A DNA stretch of 64,000 nucleotides from Stenotrophomonas nitritireducens (GCF_001700965.1 NZ_CP016756.1:992001-1056000); one strand, 5' to 3'; counted from the stretch's first letter, positions 1-8,934 are shown. Program-made: numbers and translations. The notes: a model not told the origin generated them from the sequence alone.

Positions 1-1
1 G

Positions 2-2065
2 TGCAAGATGGTCAACGACTTCGAGATCACCCATGTGTACGCGGACCTGCCGCCGGACATGTGGGAGTTCATCAAGAAGAACAAGTTCTTCGGCATGATC
101 ATCCCGAAGGAATACGGCGGCCTGGGTTTCAGCGCGCTGGCTCACCACAAGGTGATCCAGAAGCTGGCCTCGGTTTCCAGCGTGGTCAGCTCCACCGTCG
201 GCGTGCCCAACTCGCTGGGCCCGGGTGAGCTGCTCAACCATTACGGCACGCAGGAGCAGAAGGACTACTACCTGCCGCGTCTGGCCATCGGCCAGGAAGT
301 GCCCTGCTTCGGTTTGACCGGCCCGTTCGCCGGCTCCGATGCCACCTCCATCCCCGACTTCGGCATCGTCTGCAAGGGCATGTGGAAGGGCGAGGAAGTG
401 CTGGGCCTGAAGCTGACCTTCGACAAGCGCTACATCACCCTGGCCCCGGTCGCGACCCTGATCGGCATGGCCTTCCGCATGTACGACCCGGACGGCCTGC
501 TCGGCGACACCAAGGACATCGGCATCACCCTGGCGCTGCTGCCGCGTGACACCGATGGCGTGGAAATCGGCCGTCGCCATTTCCCGCTGAACTCCACCTT
601 CCAGAATGGCCCGATCCGCGGCAAGGACGTTTTCATCCCGCTGAGCCAGCTGATCGGCGGCGCCGAGAAGCGTGGCCTGGGCTGGAACATGCTCAATGAG
701 TGTCTGGCCGTTGGCCGCTCCATCACCCTGCCCTCCACCGCTTCGGGCGGTGCCAAGGCTGGCGCGGTGGTGACCGGTGCCTATGCACGCATCCGCAAGC
801 AGTTCGGCCTGTCGGTCGGCCGCTTCGAAGGTGTGGAAGAAGCGCTGGCCCGCATCGGCGGCAAGGCCTACAAGATCAGCGCGCTGTCGCAGGCCACCGC
901 GGCCGCGGTTGACCGTGGTGACGTGCCGTCGGTGCCATCGGCGATTGCCAAATACCATTGCACCAACATGAGCCGCGAAGTCATTTCCGATGTGATGGAC
1001 GTGATCGGCGGCAAGGGCATCATCTTGGGGCCGCGCAACTTCGCCGGCCGCAGCTGGCAGGCCGCGCCGATCGCCATCACGGTGGAAGGCGCCAACATCA
1101 TGACCCGCTCGCTGCTGATCTTCGGCCAGGGCGCCATCCTCTGCCACCCGTGGGTGCTGAGGGAAATGAAGGCCGCGCAGGATGAAGACCGCAAGGCAGG
1201 CCTGCGCGAGTTCGACCAGGCACTGTTCGGCCATGTGCGCTTCGGCATTTCCAACGCCGTGCGTTCGCTGTGGTTCGGCCTGACCGGCGCGCGCTTCGGC
1301 GCTGCACCGGGTGACGCTTACACCCGCCGTTACTTCCGCAAGCTGGACCGTTACTCGGCCAACCTGGCCCTGATGGCCGACATCTCGATGATGACGCTCG
1401 GCGGCAAGCTCAAGTTCAAGGAGTCGCTGTCCGGCCGTCTCGGTGATGTGCTCAGCCACATCTACATGACCAGCGCCATGCTCAAGCGCTACCACGACGA
1501 AGGCGCACCGCAGGCCGACCAGCCGCTGCTGGCCTGGGCCTTCCACGACAGCGTGCACAAGATCGAAGAGTCGCTGTCGGCAGCGCTGCGCAACTTCCCG
1601 ATCCGTCCGATCGGCTGGCTGATGTGGGCTTTGATCTTCCCGTTCGGCCGTCGTGCCGAAGCACCGGGTGACCGCTTGAGTCGCCGTGTAGCCGCCACAT
1701 TGATGGCCCCGGGCGAAGCCCGTGACCGCCTGGCCCAAGGCGTGTTCCTGACCCCGTGCGAAAACAACCCGGGCGGCCGCATCAACAGCTACCTGTCCAA
1801 GGCGATCATGGCCGAGCCGGTGGAGCGCAAGTTCATCAAGGCGCTGAAGACCAAGGGCATCGAAGCCCTGACCTTCGCCAGCCAGCTGGACGAGGCCGTG
1901 GCCGAGGGCGTGATCACTCTGGACGAGCGCAAGCTGCTGGAAGAACTGCGCGAGCTGACCATGGACACCATCACCGTGGACGACTTCGAACCGCACGAAC
2001 TGCGTTCGGCCGGCTACTACGACCTGCCGGGCAAGCAGCGCCCACAGCCGCAGCAGGCCGCATAA
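2..2065 (+). CDS. fadE: FadE-type acyl-CoA dehydrogenase, 3' part (5' end outside window)
   Basis: Catalyses the first, FAD-dependent step of fatty acid beta-oxidation, oxidising acyl-CoA to enoyl-CoA. The frame is open from base 2 and reads C-K-M-V-N-D-F-E-I-T-H, which matches the interior of E. coli FadE, so the first ATG at base 8 is internal. 687 residues are visible; E. coli FadE has 814, so roughly 130 N-terminal residues lie upstream. The acyl-CoA dehydrogenase core covers about the first 390 visible residues (KEYGG, GLTGPFAGSDA, VIGGKGI, VEGANIM). The long C-terminal extension typical of the FadE branch (DUF1974-like, with ENNPGGR and AEPVERK) follows. A strong terminator lies 22 bases after the stop, so the gene appears to end its transcription unit. 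Confidence 0.93.
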   Translation, partial: CKMVNDFEITHVYADLPPDMWEFIKKNKFFGMIIPKEYGGLGFSALAHHKVIQKLASVSSVVSSTVGVPNSLGPGELLNHYGTQEQKDYYLPRLAIGQEVPCFGLTGPFAGSDATSIPDFGIVCKGMWKGEEVLGLKLTFDKRYITLAPVATLIGMAFRMYDPDGLLGDTKDIGITLALLPRDTDGVEIGRRHFPLNSTFQNGPIRGKDVFIPLSQLIGGAEKRGLGWNMLNECLAVGRSITLPSTASGGAKAGAVVTGAYARIRKQFGLSVGRFEGVEEALARIGGKAYKISALSQATAAAVDRGDVPSVPSAIAKYHCTNMSREVISDVMDVIGGKGIILGPRNFAGRSWQAAPIAITVEGANIMTRSLLIFGQGAILCHPWVLREMKAAQDEDRKAGLREFDQALFGHVRFGISNAVRSLWFGLTGARFGAAPGDAYTRRYFRKLDRYSANLALMADISMMTLGGKLKFKESLSGRLGDVLSHIYMTSAMLKRYHDEGAPQADQPLLAWAFHDSVHKIEESLSAALRNFPIRPIGWLMWALIFPFGRRAEAPGDRLSRRVAATLMAPGEARDRLAQGVFLTPCENNPGGRINSYLSKAIMAEPVERKFIKALKTKGIEALTFASQLDEAVAEGVITLDERKLLEELRELTMDTITVDDFEPHELRSAGYYDLPGKQRPQPQQAA

Positions 2066-2086
2066 GCCAGCGCATATGCAACACCG

Positions 2087-2114
2087 ACGGCGGGCCTTGT
2101 GCCCGCCGTTTTTC
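2087..2114 (+). terminator. Rho-independent terminator of fadE
   Basis: A perfect 9-bp stem (ACGGCGGGC / GCCCGCCGT) with a 5-base loop is followed directly by a T-rich tract. It lies between the fadE stop and the start of the next gene. Confidence 0.85.
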
Positions 2115-2131
2115 TTTCAGGAATCCACACC

Positions 2132-2602
2132 ATGACCGCTCCGCTGCTTTCGCTGTACCGCCGCTTCACCCGCTGGCCCGCCGGCAACTGGTTGTTTTCG
2201 CGCGCGGTGTGCTTCAAGGCGCCCTACTTCGCCAGCATCTCGCCGCTGATCACCGTGCTGGAACCGGGCCGCTGCGAAGGTGTGATCCGCCAGCGCCGCC
2301 GCATCAGCAACCACATCGGCACCGTGCATGCGATTGCCATGTGCAATCTGGCCGAGCTGGTCGGCGGGGTGATGGTCGACGCCAGCCTGCCCGCCGACAT
2401 GCGCTGGATCCCCAAGGGCATGGAAGTGAAGTACCAAGCCAAGGCGCTGGGCGTATTGACGGCAGTGGCCAGCCCGGAAATTCCCATCGTCAGTGCTGCC
2501 GCCGGCTACGACCTGCCGGTGTTGGTGCGGGTGACCGACAGCAAGGGCGTGGAAGTGTTTGAGGCCCGCATCGCAATGTGGGTATCCCCGAAAAAAGCCT
2601 GA
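2132..2602 (+). CDS. Hotdog-fold thioesterase-like protein (DUF4442 family)
   Basis: 156-residue cytoplasmic protein. The pattern N-H-x-G-T-V-H-A-I-A with downstream A-E-L-V-G-G and V-K-Y-Q-A-K-A is that of PaaI/YiiD-like hotdog proteins annotated as DUF4442. Family members are putative acyl-CoA thioesterases, but no substrate can be read here. The start at 2132 is preferred over the upstream in-frame codon at 2099 because TTTCAGGAA sits just before it and 2099 falls inside the terminator stem of fadE. It follows fadE on the same strand but behind the terminator, so it probably has its own promoter. A GTAG palindrome begins 5 bases after the stop codon. Confidence 0.8.
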   Translation: MTAPLLSLYRRFTRWPAGNWLFSRAVCFKAPYFASISPLITVLEPGRCEGVIRQRRRISNHIGTVHAIAMCNLAELVGGVMVDASLPADMRWIPKGMEVKYQAKALGVLTAVASPEIPIVSAAAGYDLPVLVRVTDSKGVEVFEARIAMWVSPKKA

Positions 2603-2606
2603 CCCT

Positions 2607-2629
2607 GTAGTGCCGAGCCATGCTCGGCA
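2607..2629 (+). repeat. SMAG-type GTAG palindrome, forward
   Basis: GTAG head followed by TGCCGAGC, a 3-base loop and GCTCGGCA. This is the form described as SMAG in Stenotrophomonas. It forms the left half of an outer pair whose partner is at 2772-2794. Confidence 0.85.
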
Positions 2630-2665
2630 AGGGCCTTACCAGATGAACCATCCGAACCGGCCCCC

Positions 2666-2740
2666 GTAGCCCGGGTAAGCGCAGCGCACCCGGGAGTTTT
2701 TCGCGAAAAGCCCCGGGTGCGCTGCGCTTACCCGGGCTAC
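2666..2740. repeat. Inner REPIN: perfect 29-bp inverted repeat with GTAG ends
   Basis: Arms 2666-2694 and 2712-2740 are exact reverse complements separated by 17 bases. Each arm begins with GTAG (or ends in CTAC) and can itself fold (CCCGGGT / ACCCGGG). It is therefore a pair of GTAG-headed elements of a different stem family from the flanking copies, and it lies nested between them. Confidence 0.85.
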
Positions 2741-2771
2741 GTGTGTGCTGACGGGATATCGGTAACGCCAC

Positions 2772-2794
2772 TGCCGAGCATGGCTCGGCACTAC
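2772..2794 (-). repeat. SMAG-type GTAG palindrome, reverse, overlapping a stop codon
   Basis: TGCCGAGC, 3-base loop, GCTCGGCA, then CTAC (GTAG on the minus strand). The TAG of this GTAG head, bases 2793-2791 on the minus strand, is the stop codon of the DUF1304 gene. Confidence 0.85.
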
Positions 2795-3153
2795 ATGTGT
2801 GCTGCGCGCAGCAGCAACGCGAGGATTGCCGGCAGTGCCTGGATGAAGAAGATCCGCCGATTGACGCTGTAAGCCCCGTACGCGCCGGCGATCACCACGC
2901 AGACCAGCGAGAAGGTCACCAGCACCGGCTGTGCCAGCACCAGTCCGGCGAAGATGCCGGCAGCGAGGAAGCCGTTGTAAAGCCCCTGGTTTGCCGCCAG
3001 CACCCGCGTGGCCTGTGCCTTCTCAGGCGTATTGCGGAAAGTCTTCAAGCCCAGCGGCTTGGTCCACAGGAACATTTCCAATACGAGGAAATACACGTGC
3101 ATCGCCGCCACCAGCAGCGTCACCAGCAATCCAGACAAAGCCAATACGCTCAT
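2791..3153 (-). CDS. DUF1304 family small membrane protein
   Basis: 120-residue integral membrane protein with about four hydrophobic segments and the DUF1304 signatures H-V-Y-F-L-V-L-E-M-F-L-W and N-Q-G-L-Y-N-G-F-L-A. Function of the family is unknown. The start at 3153 is chosen because AGGAAG lies 8 bases upstream of that ATG; an ATG at 3159 is too close to the same site. The gene lies 49 bases downstream of the antiporter-like gene on the same strand and is probably co-transcribed with it. Its last codons run straight into a GTAG repeat, which supplies the TAG stop. Confidence 0.8.
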   Translation of the reverse strand: MSVLALSGLLVTLLVAAMHVYFLVLEMFLWTKPLGLKTFRNTPEKAQATRVLAANQGLYNGFLAAGIFAGLVLAQPVLVTFSLVCVVIAGAYGAYSVNRRIFFIQALPAILALLLRAAHM

Positions 3154-3202
3154 CGGCATCTCTTCCTGAAAGCACAGCGGCAACTCCGCCGCAGGGAACA
3201 AC

Positions 3203-4528
3203 TCAACGATCCTGCGGCAGCTTCTTCTCTTCGCGCAATACGCCCAGCGCCGACAGCGTCATCAGCACCGCCACCGCCGCGCCGCCGATGAACACCGCCC
3301 AGGACCCAAACAGCGACAAGCCTTTGTGCACCCATGCGAAGGTCAGGTCGGCACCGCGGTAGAGCACCGTATCGATGGCCGCACCGGCCTTGTAGCGCCA
3401 TTGCCGGTCCACACGCGTATAGATCGTCTCGCGCGCCGGCTTGCCCAGTGAGAACTCACTGGCGCGCGTCAGCACCTGCACCACCGCCACCATCAGCGGA
3501 AACGGCGAGGCCGCCAGTACCGAGAACCCGACAATGATCGCCAGCCCCGGGATCAGCAGCGCAGGGGCCACGCCATAGCGCGACAGCAACCAGCGGGTCA
3601 GCCCCAGCTGGATCACCAGGGTCAGCGCGTTCACCGCCAGGTCGATGCGCGAATAGAACGCGGTGCTCGCGGCCGGGTCGGTGATCAGGCGGCGGGCGAT
3701 CGCTGCCTGCTCGTTGTAAAGCATGGTGCCCACGCCCACCCCGAACACCACCATCAGCGCCAGCCAACGCAGCAGCGGCTCGCGCGCGATCAGCTTGAGC
3801 CCATCGTACACACTGCCGCCCATCGGCTGTTCGCCGTCAACCAGCTGCTGCTCGCGCTCGCGCTGCACCGCCCAGGGCCGCAGCCGCCAGATGCAGAACA
3901 GGCAGATCGACAGGAAACCGGCCGACACCAGCATCAGGTTGGCGATGCCCACCCGTTGCACCAGCGAGCTGGTGATGATCGGCCCGAGGAATGCCCCCAC
4001 CGTACCGGCCGCACCGATATAGCCGTAATACGCCCGTGCCTGCGCGTTGGAGAACACGTCGGCCATGAAGCTCCAGAACACCGCCACCGCGAACAGGTTG
4101 AACACGGTGATCCAGAAGAAGAACGCCATGCCCCGGCCCGGCACGCCGGCATTGAACATCGCGTAGAAAACCAACAGGGTGAAGATGAAGAAGCCATACA
4201 CCAGCGGCAGGAACACCCGTCGCGGGTAACGGCTGACCAGCCAGCCGTACAGTGGTTGCAGCACCAGCATGATCAGGAACACGCAGGAAAACAGGAACTG
4301 CAGGGTGAAGTCCTTCAGCGGCATGCCATGCGCCGCGAACCAGGCAATCAATCCTGGCGGGAACAAGGTGTCCATGTTGGACGAGGCCGCCATCGCCTCG
4401 CGCACCGGGCGCAGCACGTAGTAACCGCTGAGCAAGCAGAAGAAGTACAGGAACGACCACCACAACGGCGGTGAGCCGCGCAGCGCGTGCAGCAGGGACT
4501 GCGCACCGGATCCGCGCGTAGCGGTCAT
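3203..4528 (-). CDS. ATP:ADP antiporter-like (NTP/NDP exchange) membrane transporter
   Basis: 441-residue inner-membrane protein with about 12 hydrophobic segments. The opening Y-Y-V-L-R-P-V-R-E-A-M-A resembles the first helix of the Tlc-type ATP/ADP translocases, and the overall pattern matches MFS-like proteins annotated as NTP/NDP exchange transporters (COG3202). Free-living bacteria carry such proteins without proven nucleotide exchange, so substrate is unknown. ATG at 4528 is used; an in-frame GTG at 4543 is possible and neither has a strong ribosome site. It is divergent from the GMC oxidoreductase and upstream of the DUF1304 gene. Confidence 0.75.
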   Translation of the reverse strand: MTATRGSGAQSLLHALRGSPPLWWSFLYFFCLLSGYYVLRPVREAMAASSNMDTLFPPGLIAWFAAHGMPLKDFTLQFLFSCVFLIMLVLQPLYGWLVSRYPRRVFLPLVYGFFIFTLLVFYAMFNAGVPGRGMAFFFWITVFNLFAVAVFWSFMADVFSNAQARAYYGYIGAAGTVGAFLGPIITSSLVQRVGIANLMLVSAGFLSICLFCIWRLRPWAVQREREQQLVDGEQPMGGSVYDGLKLIAREPLLRWLALMVVFGVGVGTMLYNEQAAIARRLITDPAASTAFYSRIDLAVNALTLVIQLGLTRWLLSRYGVAPALLIPGLAIIVGFSVLAASPFPLMVAVVQVLTRASEFSLGKPARETIYTRVDRQWRYKAGAAIDTVLYRGADLTFAWVHKGLSLFGSWAVFIGGAAVAVLMTLSALGVLREEKKLPQDR

Positions 4529-4693
4529 GCGGCACCCCGGCACTGCGGGTGGCGAGAGGACGGCGGCATCGGAAACTCCGGGGGTTCGGCGGAGCGCGTA
4601 CGTTATCTAATGCATTGCAACATCGCCAGTGCGCCAGGGCTTACTCCCACACAACGTGCCGTTCTATCCTCACGGATCGGAAAGGGGAAAGCC

Positions 4694-6277
4694 GTGAAGG
4701 AATTCGACTACATCATCGTCGGCGCGGGCTCGGCCGGCTGCGTGCTGGCCAACCGGCTCAGCGCCGACCCGCAGCTGCGGGTACTGCTGATCGAGGCGGG
4801 GCCACGCGACTGGCATCCCTTCATCCACATGCCGGCCGGCATCGCCCGGCTGGTCAACAACCGCCGCGTCAACTGGAGCTACGACACCGAGCCCGAACCG
4901 GCGCTGGGCAACCGTCGGCTGTGGTGGCCGCGCGGCAAGGTGCTGGGCGGGTCCAGTTCGATCAATGCGATGTGCTACGTGCGCGGCGTACCCGGCGACT
5001 ACGACCGTTGGGCGCAGGCCGGCGCCAGCGGCTGGAACTGGGACAGCGTGCTGCCGTGGTTCCGCTACAGCGAAGGCAACGCACGCGGTGCCGATGCGCT
5101 GCACGGCGCCGATGGTCCGCTGCAGGTCGCCGACCTGCGCTACGTCAATCCACTCAGCCATGCCTTCATCGCCGCCGGGCAGCAGGCCGGTTACAACCAC
5201 AACAACGACTTCAACGGCGTCCAGCACCAAGGTGTCGGTCTGTACCAGGTCACGCAGAAGAATGGTGCACGTTGCTCCTCAGCGGCCGCGTACCTCGCGC
5301 CAGTGCGCGCGCGGGCCAATCTGCAGGTACTCACCGGCGCATTGGTGGAACGGCTGCAGATCGACGCAGGGCGCGTTACCGGCGTGCACCTGCGCGTGGG
5401 CGGCAGACGCGAGCAGTTCCGCGCCGCTGCCGAAGTCCTGCTCAGTGCCGGCGCGATCAACTCACCGCAGCTGCTGATGCTGTCCGGCATAGGCCCGGCC
5501 GATGCGCTGCGCGCGCATGGCATCGACGTGCAGCTGGACCAACCCGGCGTCGGCGCCAACCTGCAGGACCATCTGGATATCTGCACGCTGTACCGCAGCG
5601 TGCCCGGCGTCAGCTACGACCGCGCCAGCGAAGTGATGATCGGCCTGAACTACTTCCTGCGCGGCCACCGCGGTGCCGGCACCAGCAATGTGGCCGAAGC
5701 CGGTGGTTTCCTGCGCTCGCGGTTCGCACCGGATGAGCGTGCGGATATCCAACTGCACTTCGTCCCGGCGATGCTGGACAACCATGGTCGCAACCGCCTG
5801 CCCGGCGATGGCTACACCCTGCATGCCTGCTACCTGCATCCGCGCAGCCGTGGCCATATCGGCCTGCACAGTGGCGACCCGGCCGCACCTGCGCGCATCC
5901 ACGCCAACTACCTGAGCGATGCGGAAGGCTTCGACATGAAGATGATGGTCGAGGCCGCGCGCTTGAGCCGCGACATCCTGCAGCAGGCGGCATTCGCCCC
6001 CTGGCGCAAGGCACCGCTGTTCCCCGAGCGCGACGACCTGGACGATGCCGGTCTGGAGGCCTTCATCCGCGCCAAGGCCGAGACCATCTACCACCCGATC
6101 GGCACCTGCAGAATGGGCAATGACGACGCTGCCGTGGTCGATCCGCAGCTGCGCGTGCGCGGCGTCGATGGGCTGCGGGTGATCGATGCTTCCGTAATGC
6201 CCACCCTGGTCAGCGGCAATACCAATGCGCCCACCATCATGATCGCCGAGCGCGCGGCCAGTTTGATACTGGGCTGA
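4694..6277 (+). CDS. GMC family FAD-dependent oxidoreductase (choline/alcohol dehydrogenase-like)
   Basis: 527-residue flavoprotein oxidising an alcohol substrate. The FAD-binding G-A-G-S-A-G-C is at residues 11-17. GMC signature 1 is G-G-S-S-S-I-N-A-M-C-Y-V-R-G, signature 2 is G-A-I-N-S-P-Q-L-L-M-L-S-G-I-G-P, and the active-site pair is His467 (Y-H-P-I-G-T-C) and Asn511 (N-T-N-A-P-T). Start is GTG 4694, with GGGGAAA just upstream; longer upstream readings lack support. It resembles BetA and AlkJ. There is no betaine aldehyde dehydrogenase or betI nearby, so choline is not a safe substrate call. Confidence 0.87.
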   Translation: MKEFDYIIVGAGSAGCVLANRLSADPQLRVLLIEAGPRDWHPFIHMPAGIARLVNNRRVNWSYDTEPEPALGNRRLWWPRGKVLGGSSSINAMCYVRGVPGDYDRWAQAGASGWNWDSVLPWFRYSEGNARGADALHGADGPLQVADLRYVNPLSHAFIAAGQQAGYNHNNDFNGVQHQGVGLYQVTQKNGARCSSAAAYLAPVRARANLQVLTGALVERLQIDAGRVTGVHLRVGGRREQFRAAAEVLLSAGAINSPQLLMLSGIGPADALRAHGIDVQLDQPGVGANLQDHLDICTLYRSVPGVSYDRASEVMIGLNYFLRGHRGAGTSNVAEAGGFLRSRFAPDERADIQLHFVPAMLDNHGRNRLPGDGYTLHACYLHPRSRGHIGLHSGDPAAPARIHANYLSDAEGFDMKMMVEAARLSRDILQQAAFAPWRKAPLFPERDDLDDAGLEAFIRAKAETIYHPIGTCRMGNDDAAVVDPQLRVRGVDGLRVIDASVMPTLVSGNTNAPTIMIAERAASLILG

Positions 6278-6350
6278 GTGCGCGGCTTTTCAGGCGACAA
6301 CCCCAAGCAGCGCCGCTGCTGGCGGGTTGAAGAGAGGCCGGCGAAAACGA

Positions 6351-6373
6351 GCCTGCCTGCCTGCCTGCCTGCC
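6351..6373. repeat. Tetranucleotide (CCTG)5 microsatellite
   Basis: Five uninterrupted CCTG units lie 5 bases beyond the stop codon of the M48 protease gene, in the short space between convergent genes. Confidence 0.75.
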
Positions 6374-6378
6374 CGCCC

Positions 6379-8298
6379 TCAGCCCACCTGCAGCATCGCC
6401 GGCAGCGGACAGTGCAAGGTGGCGCAGATGGTCCGCAGCAACTCGGCCTCGGCGACGTTGACGCGCTGGTTGTGGCTGACGGTTGCAGTCACCGCTTCCA
6501 CCAGCAGCTGCTTGGCCAACGGGTCCATCGAATCCAGCGGCGCCCATACCGCGTCCAGCGCCAGCACGCCGTTGGCAGGTGGCGCGTACGGCAGGTGATC
6601 CTGCGGCAGTATCCGCTGCAGGCCAGCCAGGTAGGCACGGCGTGCGGCGCCCTCGTCGCCGGGGTTGCCGGCGCGCGCAACCACCGCCAGCAGCGTGGCG
6701 AACTCCTTCTGCACACTGGTGGTCTTGCGGCGGCCGAAGTGCAGATGGCGCGAGGGATCCAACGCCGCCTGTACCTGCACCAGCAACAGCCGCGACAGGC
6801 AGTATTCGAACAGGGAGATGCGGCCATCGGCATGCGTCAGCGCATCAATGCAGCGCATGAACGCATCCAGCTGCGGCCGCGGCAGGCTGCGCAGGGTCGG
6901 GAACGCCAGTGCCGCCAGCGGCAACCGCAGCGCCGCGTGCAGTTCGCGCAACGGCCCCGTCGCCAGGCTCTGTACGCTGCTGGCCATCGGCTCGCCCAGC
7001 GCGCGACGCACGGCTTCGCGCTGCTGCGCGGCAACGGATGCATCCGCGTCCAGCAGCATCGCCAGCAACAAGGGTTGCGCCGATCCACGGTCACCGGCCA
7101 GCGCCCGCAGCGGTGGCGGCAGACTGCCGGCCAGGTGCACCGCCTGCTGATAGTCATCATCGGCCGGTGTGCCCACCTGTGCGGCGACCTGCGCCGGGTC
7201 GACGCGTACCGCTTGCGACGCGCCCGGCAACAGCGCATCCACGCTGAGCGCGTCGTGCCCCGCCAGCCCCAGCGTGCGATCCTCGGCCAGGCCATCCGGC
7301 GGTGCGCTGTACCAGCCGCCGCGCAGCGTCTGCAGCTGCTCGGCGCGAAACCACGGCTCCAGGCGTTGGATCCGCTCCACCAGCGGCGGGTGGGTGGCGA
7401 ACCAGGGGGAAAGGCGCAGCCCTTCGCCGAACAACATATGGCTGACTTCCTCGGCACCGGCGCGATCGGCCAGGTGGGAGCCATCGTCGAGCCCACCGAT
7501 CTTCTTCAATGCACCGGCCAGGCCCTGGGTCTGGCGAGTGAACTGCACCGCCGAGGCATCGGCCAGGATTTCGCGCTGGCGCGACACCGCGGCCTTGATC
7601 AGCCGCCCGAAGAACACGCCGATGCTGCCGATGACAATGGCGGCCAGCGCCATCAACAGCAGCACCAACACCGGCGCGCCGATGCGCCCGAGCCGCACAC
7701 GGCTGCCGCCGCCTGTATGCATCAGCACCCGCTTGCCGATCACGCTGAGCATCAGGATGCCGAACAGCACGCCCATCAGGCGGATGTTCAAGCGCATGTC
7801 GCCATTGAGGATGTGGCTGAACTCGTGCGCGATCACGCCCTGCAGTTCATCCCGGTTGAGCCGCTGCAGCGCACCGCGGGTCACCGCGATGGTGGCATCG
7901 GCCGGCGAATAGCCGGCGGCGAACGCATTGATGCCGGCGTCCTGTTCCAGCACGTACAGTCGCGGCATCGGCACGCCGGAGGCGATGGCGATCTCCTCCA
8001 CCACATTGCGCAGGCGGCGCAGGCTGGGGTCGCGGGTGTCGGCGGCAACCTCGGTGCCACCCAGCTGCACGGCCACCACCTCACCGCCAGCGCGCAGCGA
8101 GCGGATCCGGTACAGCGAGGCCAGGCCGATCACCGCCAGGGTCAGCACGCTGCTCCACAGCACCATGCGTAAGCTGCCGCTGCCGAGCCACACCAGCACA
8201 TTCACCAACGCCACGATGGCGGTCACCGCCAGCACAAACAGCAGCACCAGCCGCGCGGAATTACGCCGCGCCTGTGCCTGGTGTTCGAAGAAGTTCAT
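6379..8298 (-). CDS. M48 family membrane zinc metalloprotease (HtpX-like) with long C-terminal region
   Basis: 639-residue inner-membrane protease. Two N-terminal membrane segments (about 16-40 and 45-62) precede the peptidase domain. The zinc site is H-E-F-S-H with His158 and His162, followed by two more membrane segments (around L-N-I-R-L-M-G-V-L-F-G and V-L-V-L-L-L-M-A-L-A-A). The last 300 residues or so are an alpha-helical, Ala/Leu-rich extension absent from HtpX (about 290 aa). lemA lies 30 bases upstream on the same strand, and the LemA/M48 pairing is common in bacteria. The substrate is unknown. A role in membrane protein quality control is inferred from the family. Confidence 0.85.
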   Translation of the reverse strand: MNFFEHQAQARRNSARLVLLFVLAVTAIVALVNVLVWLGSGSLRMVLWSSVLTLAVIGLASLYRIRSLRAGGEVVAVQLGGTEVAADTRDPSLRRLRNVVEEIAIASGVPMPRLYVLEQDAGINAFAAGYSPADATIAVTRGALQRLNRDELQGVIAHEFSHILNGDMRLNIRLMGVLFGILMLSVIGKRVLMHTGGGSRVRLGRIGAPVLVLLLMALAAIVIGSIGVFFGRLIKAAVSRQREILADASAVQFTRQTQGLAGALKKIGGLDDGSHLADRAGAEEVSHMLFGEGLRLSPWFATHPPLVERIQRLEPWFRAEQLQTLRGGWYSAPPDGLAEDRTLGLAGHDALSVDALLPGASQAVRVDPAQVAAQVGTPADDDYQQAVHLAGSLPPPLRALAGDRGSAQPLLLAMLLDADASVAAQQREAVRRALGEPMASSVQSLATGPLRELHAALRLPLAALAFPTLRSLPRPQLDAFMRCIDALTHADGRISLFEYCLSRLLLVQVQAALDPSRHLHFGRRKTTSVQKEFATLLAVVARAGNPGDEGAARRAYLAGLQRILPQDHLPYAPPANGVLALDAVWAPLDSMDPLAKQLLVEAVTATVSHNQRVNVAEAELLRTICATLHCPLPAMLQVG

Positions 8299-8328
8299 CC
8301 CGCGCCCCCGGTTACGCCCGTGTCAGAG

Positions 8329-8934
8329 TCAGAACTGCACCTTGGGCGCCTCACGCACCTGCTCGCGTTTCTCCACCGGGATGTCCAGCAGGGCGGCGGT
8401 CGAGAAGTTGAACATGTCGGCAAATACATTGGCCGGGAAGGTCTCGCGGCGGTTGTTGTAGCCCATCACCGCGTCGTTGTAGGCCTGGCGTGCGAACGCA
8501 ACCTTGTTCTCGGTGCTGGCGAGTTCCTCGCTGAGCTGCATCATGTTCTGGTTGGCTTTCAGCTCGGGGTAGGCCTCGGCCACCGCCATCAGCCGGCCCA
8601 GCACCCCGTTCAACTGCCCCTGCGAAGCGGCCAGCTGCGCCATCGCCGCCGCATCGCCCGGATCGGCCTTGGCCGCGGCCAAACCTGACTGGGCGGCACT
8701 GCGTGCGGCAATCACCGCCTCAAGGGTCTGCCGCTCATGGCCCATATAGGCCTTGGCGGTCTCCACCAGGTTCGGAATCAGGTCAAAACGCCGTTGCAGC
8801 TGCACGTCGATCTGCGCAAATGCGTTCTTGTAACCGTTACGGGCACGCACCAGGCCGTTGTAGATCCCCACGCCCGCTGCGACAACTGCGACAACCACCA
8901 CAAGAAAGACCAGCAATATCAAAGCGATGCCCAT
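8329..8934 (-). CDS. lemA: LemA family protein
   Basis: 201 residues. One N-terminal membrane anchor (about residues 3-24) is followed by the conserved helical LemA domain (Y-N-x-L-V-R-A-R-N, F-A-Q-I-D-V-Q-L-Q-R-R-F-D-L-I-P-N-L-V-E-T, and Y-N-x-x-V-M-G-Y-N near the C-terminus). Molecular function of the family is not established. It is first in a two-gene unit with the M48 protease. The region 8935-9013 separates it from the divergent serine hydrolase and must hold both promoters. Confidence 0.9.
   Translation of the reverse strand: MGIALILLVFLVVVVAVVAAGVGIYNGLVRARNGYKNAFAQIDVQLQRRFDLIPNLVETAKAYMGHERQTLEAVIAARSAAQSGLAAAKADPGDAAAMAQLAASQGQLNGVLGRLMAVAEAYPELKANQNMMQLSEELASTENKVAFARQAYNDAVMGYNNRRETFPANVFADMFNFSTAALLDIPVEKREQVREAPKVQF

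Noticed and set aside
4694..6277. betA choline dehydrogenase
   Set aside because: No betB or betI nearby; GMC members with other alcohol substrates have the same motifs.
6412..8172. 586-residue plus-strand open frame
   Set aside because: Antisense to the M48 protease; Gln/Arg/His-rich shadow frame.
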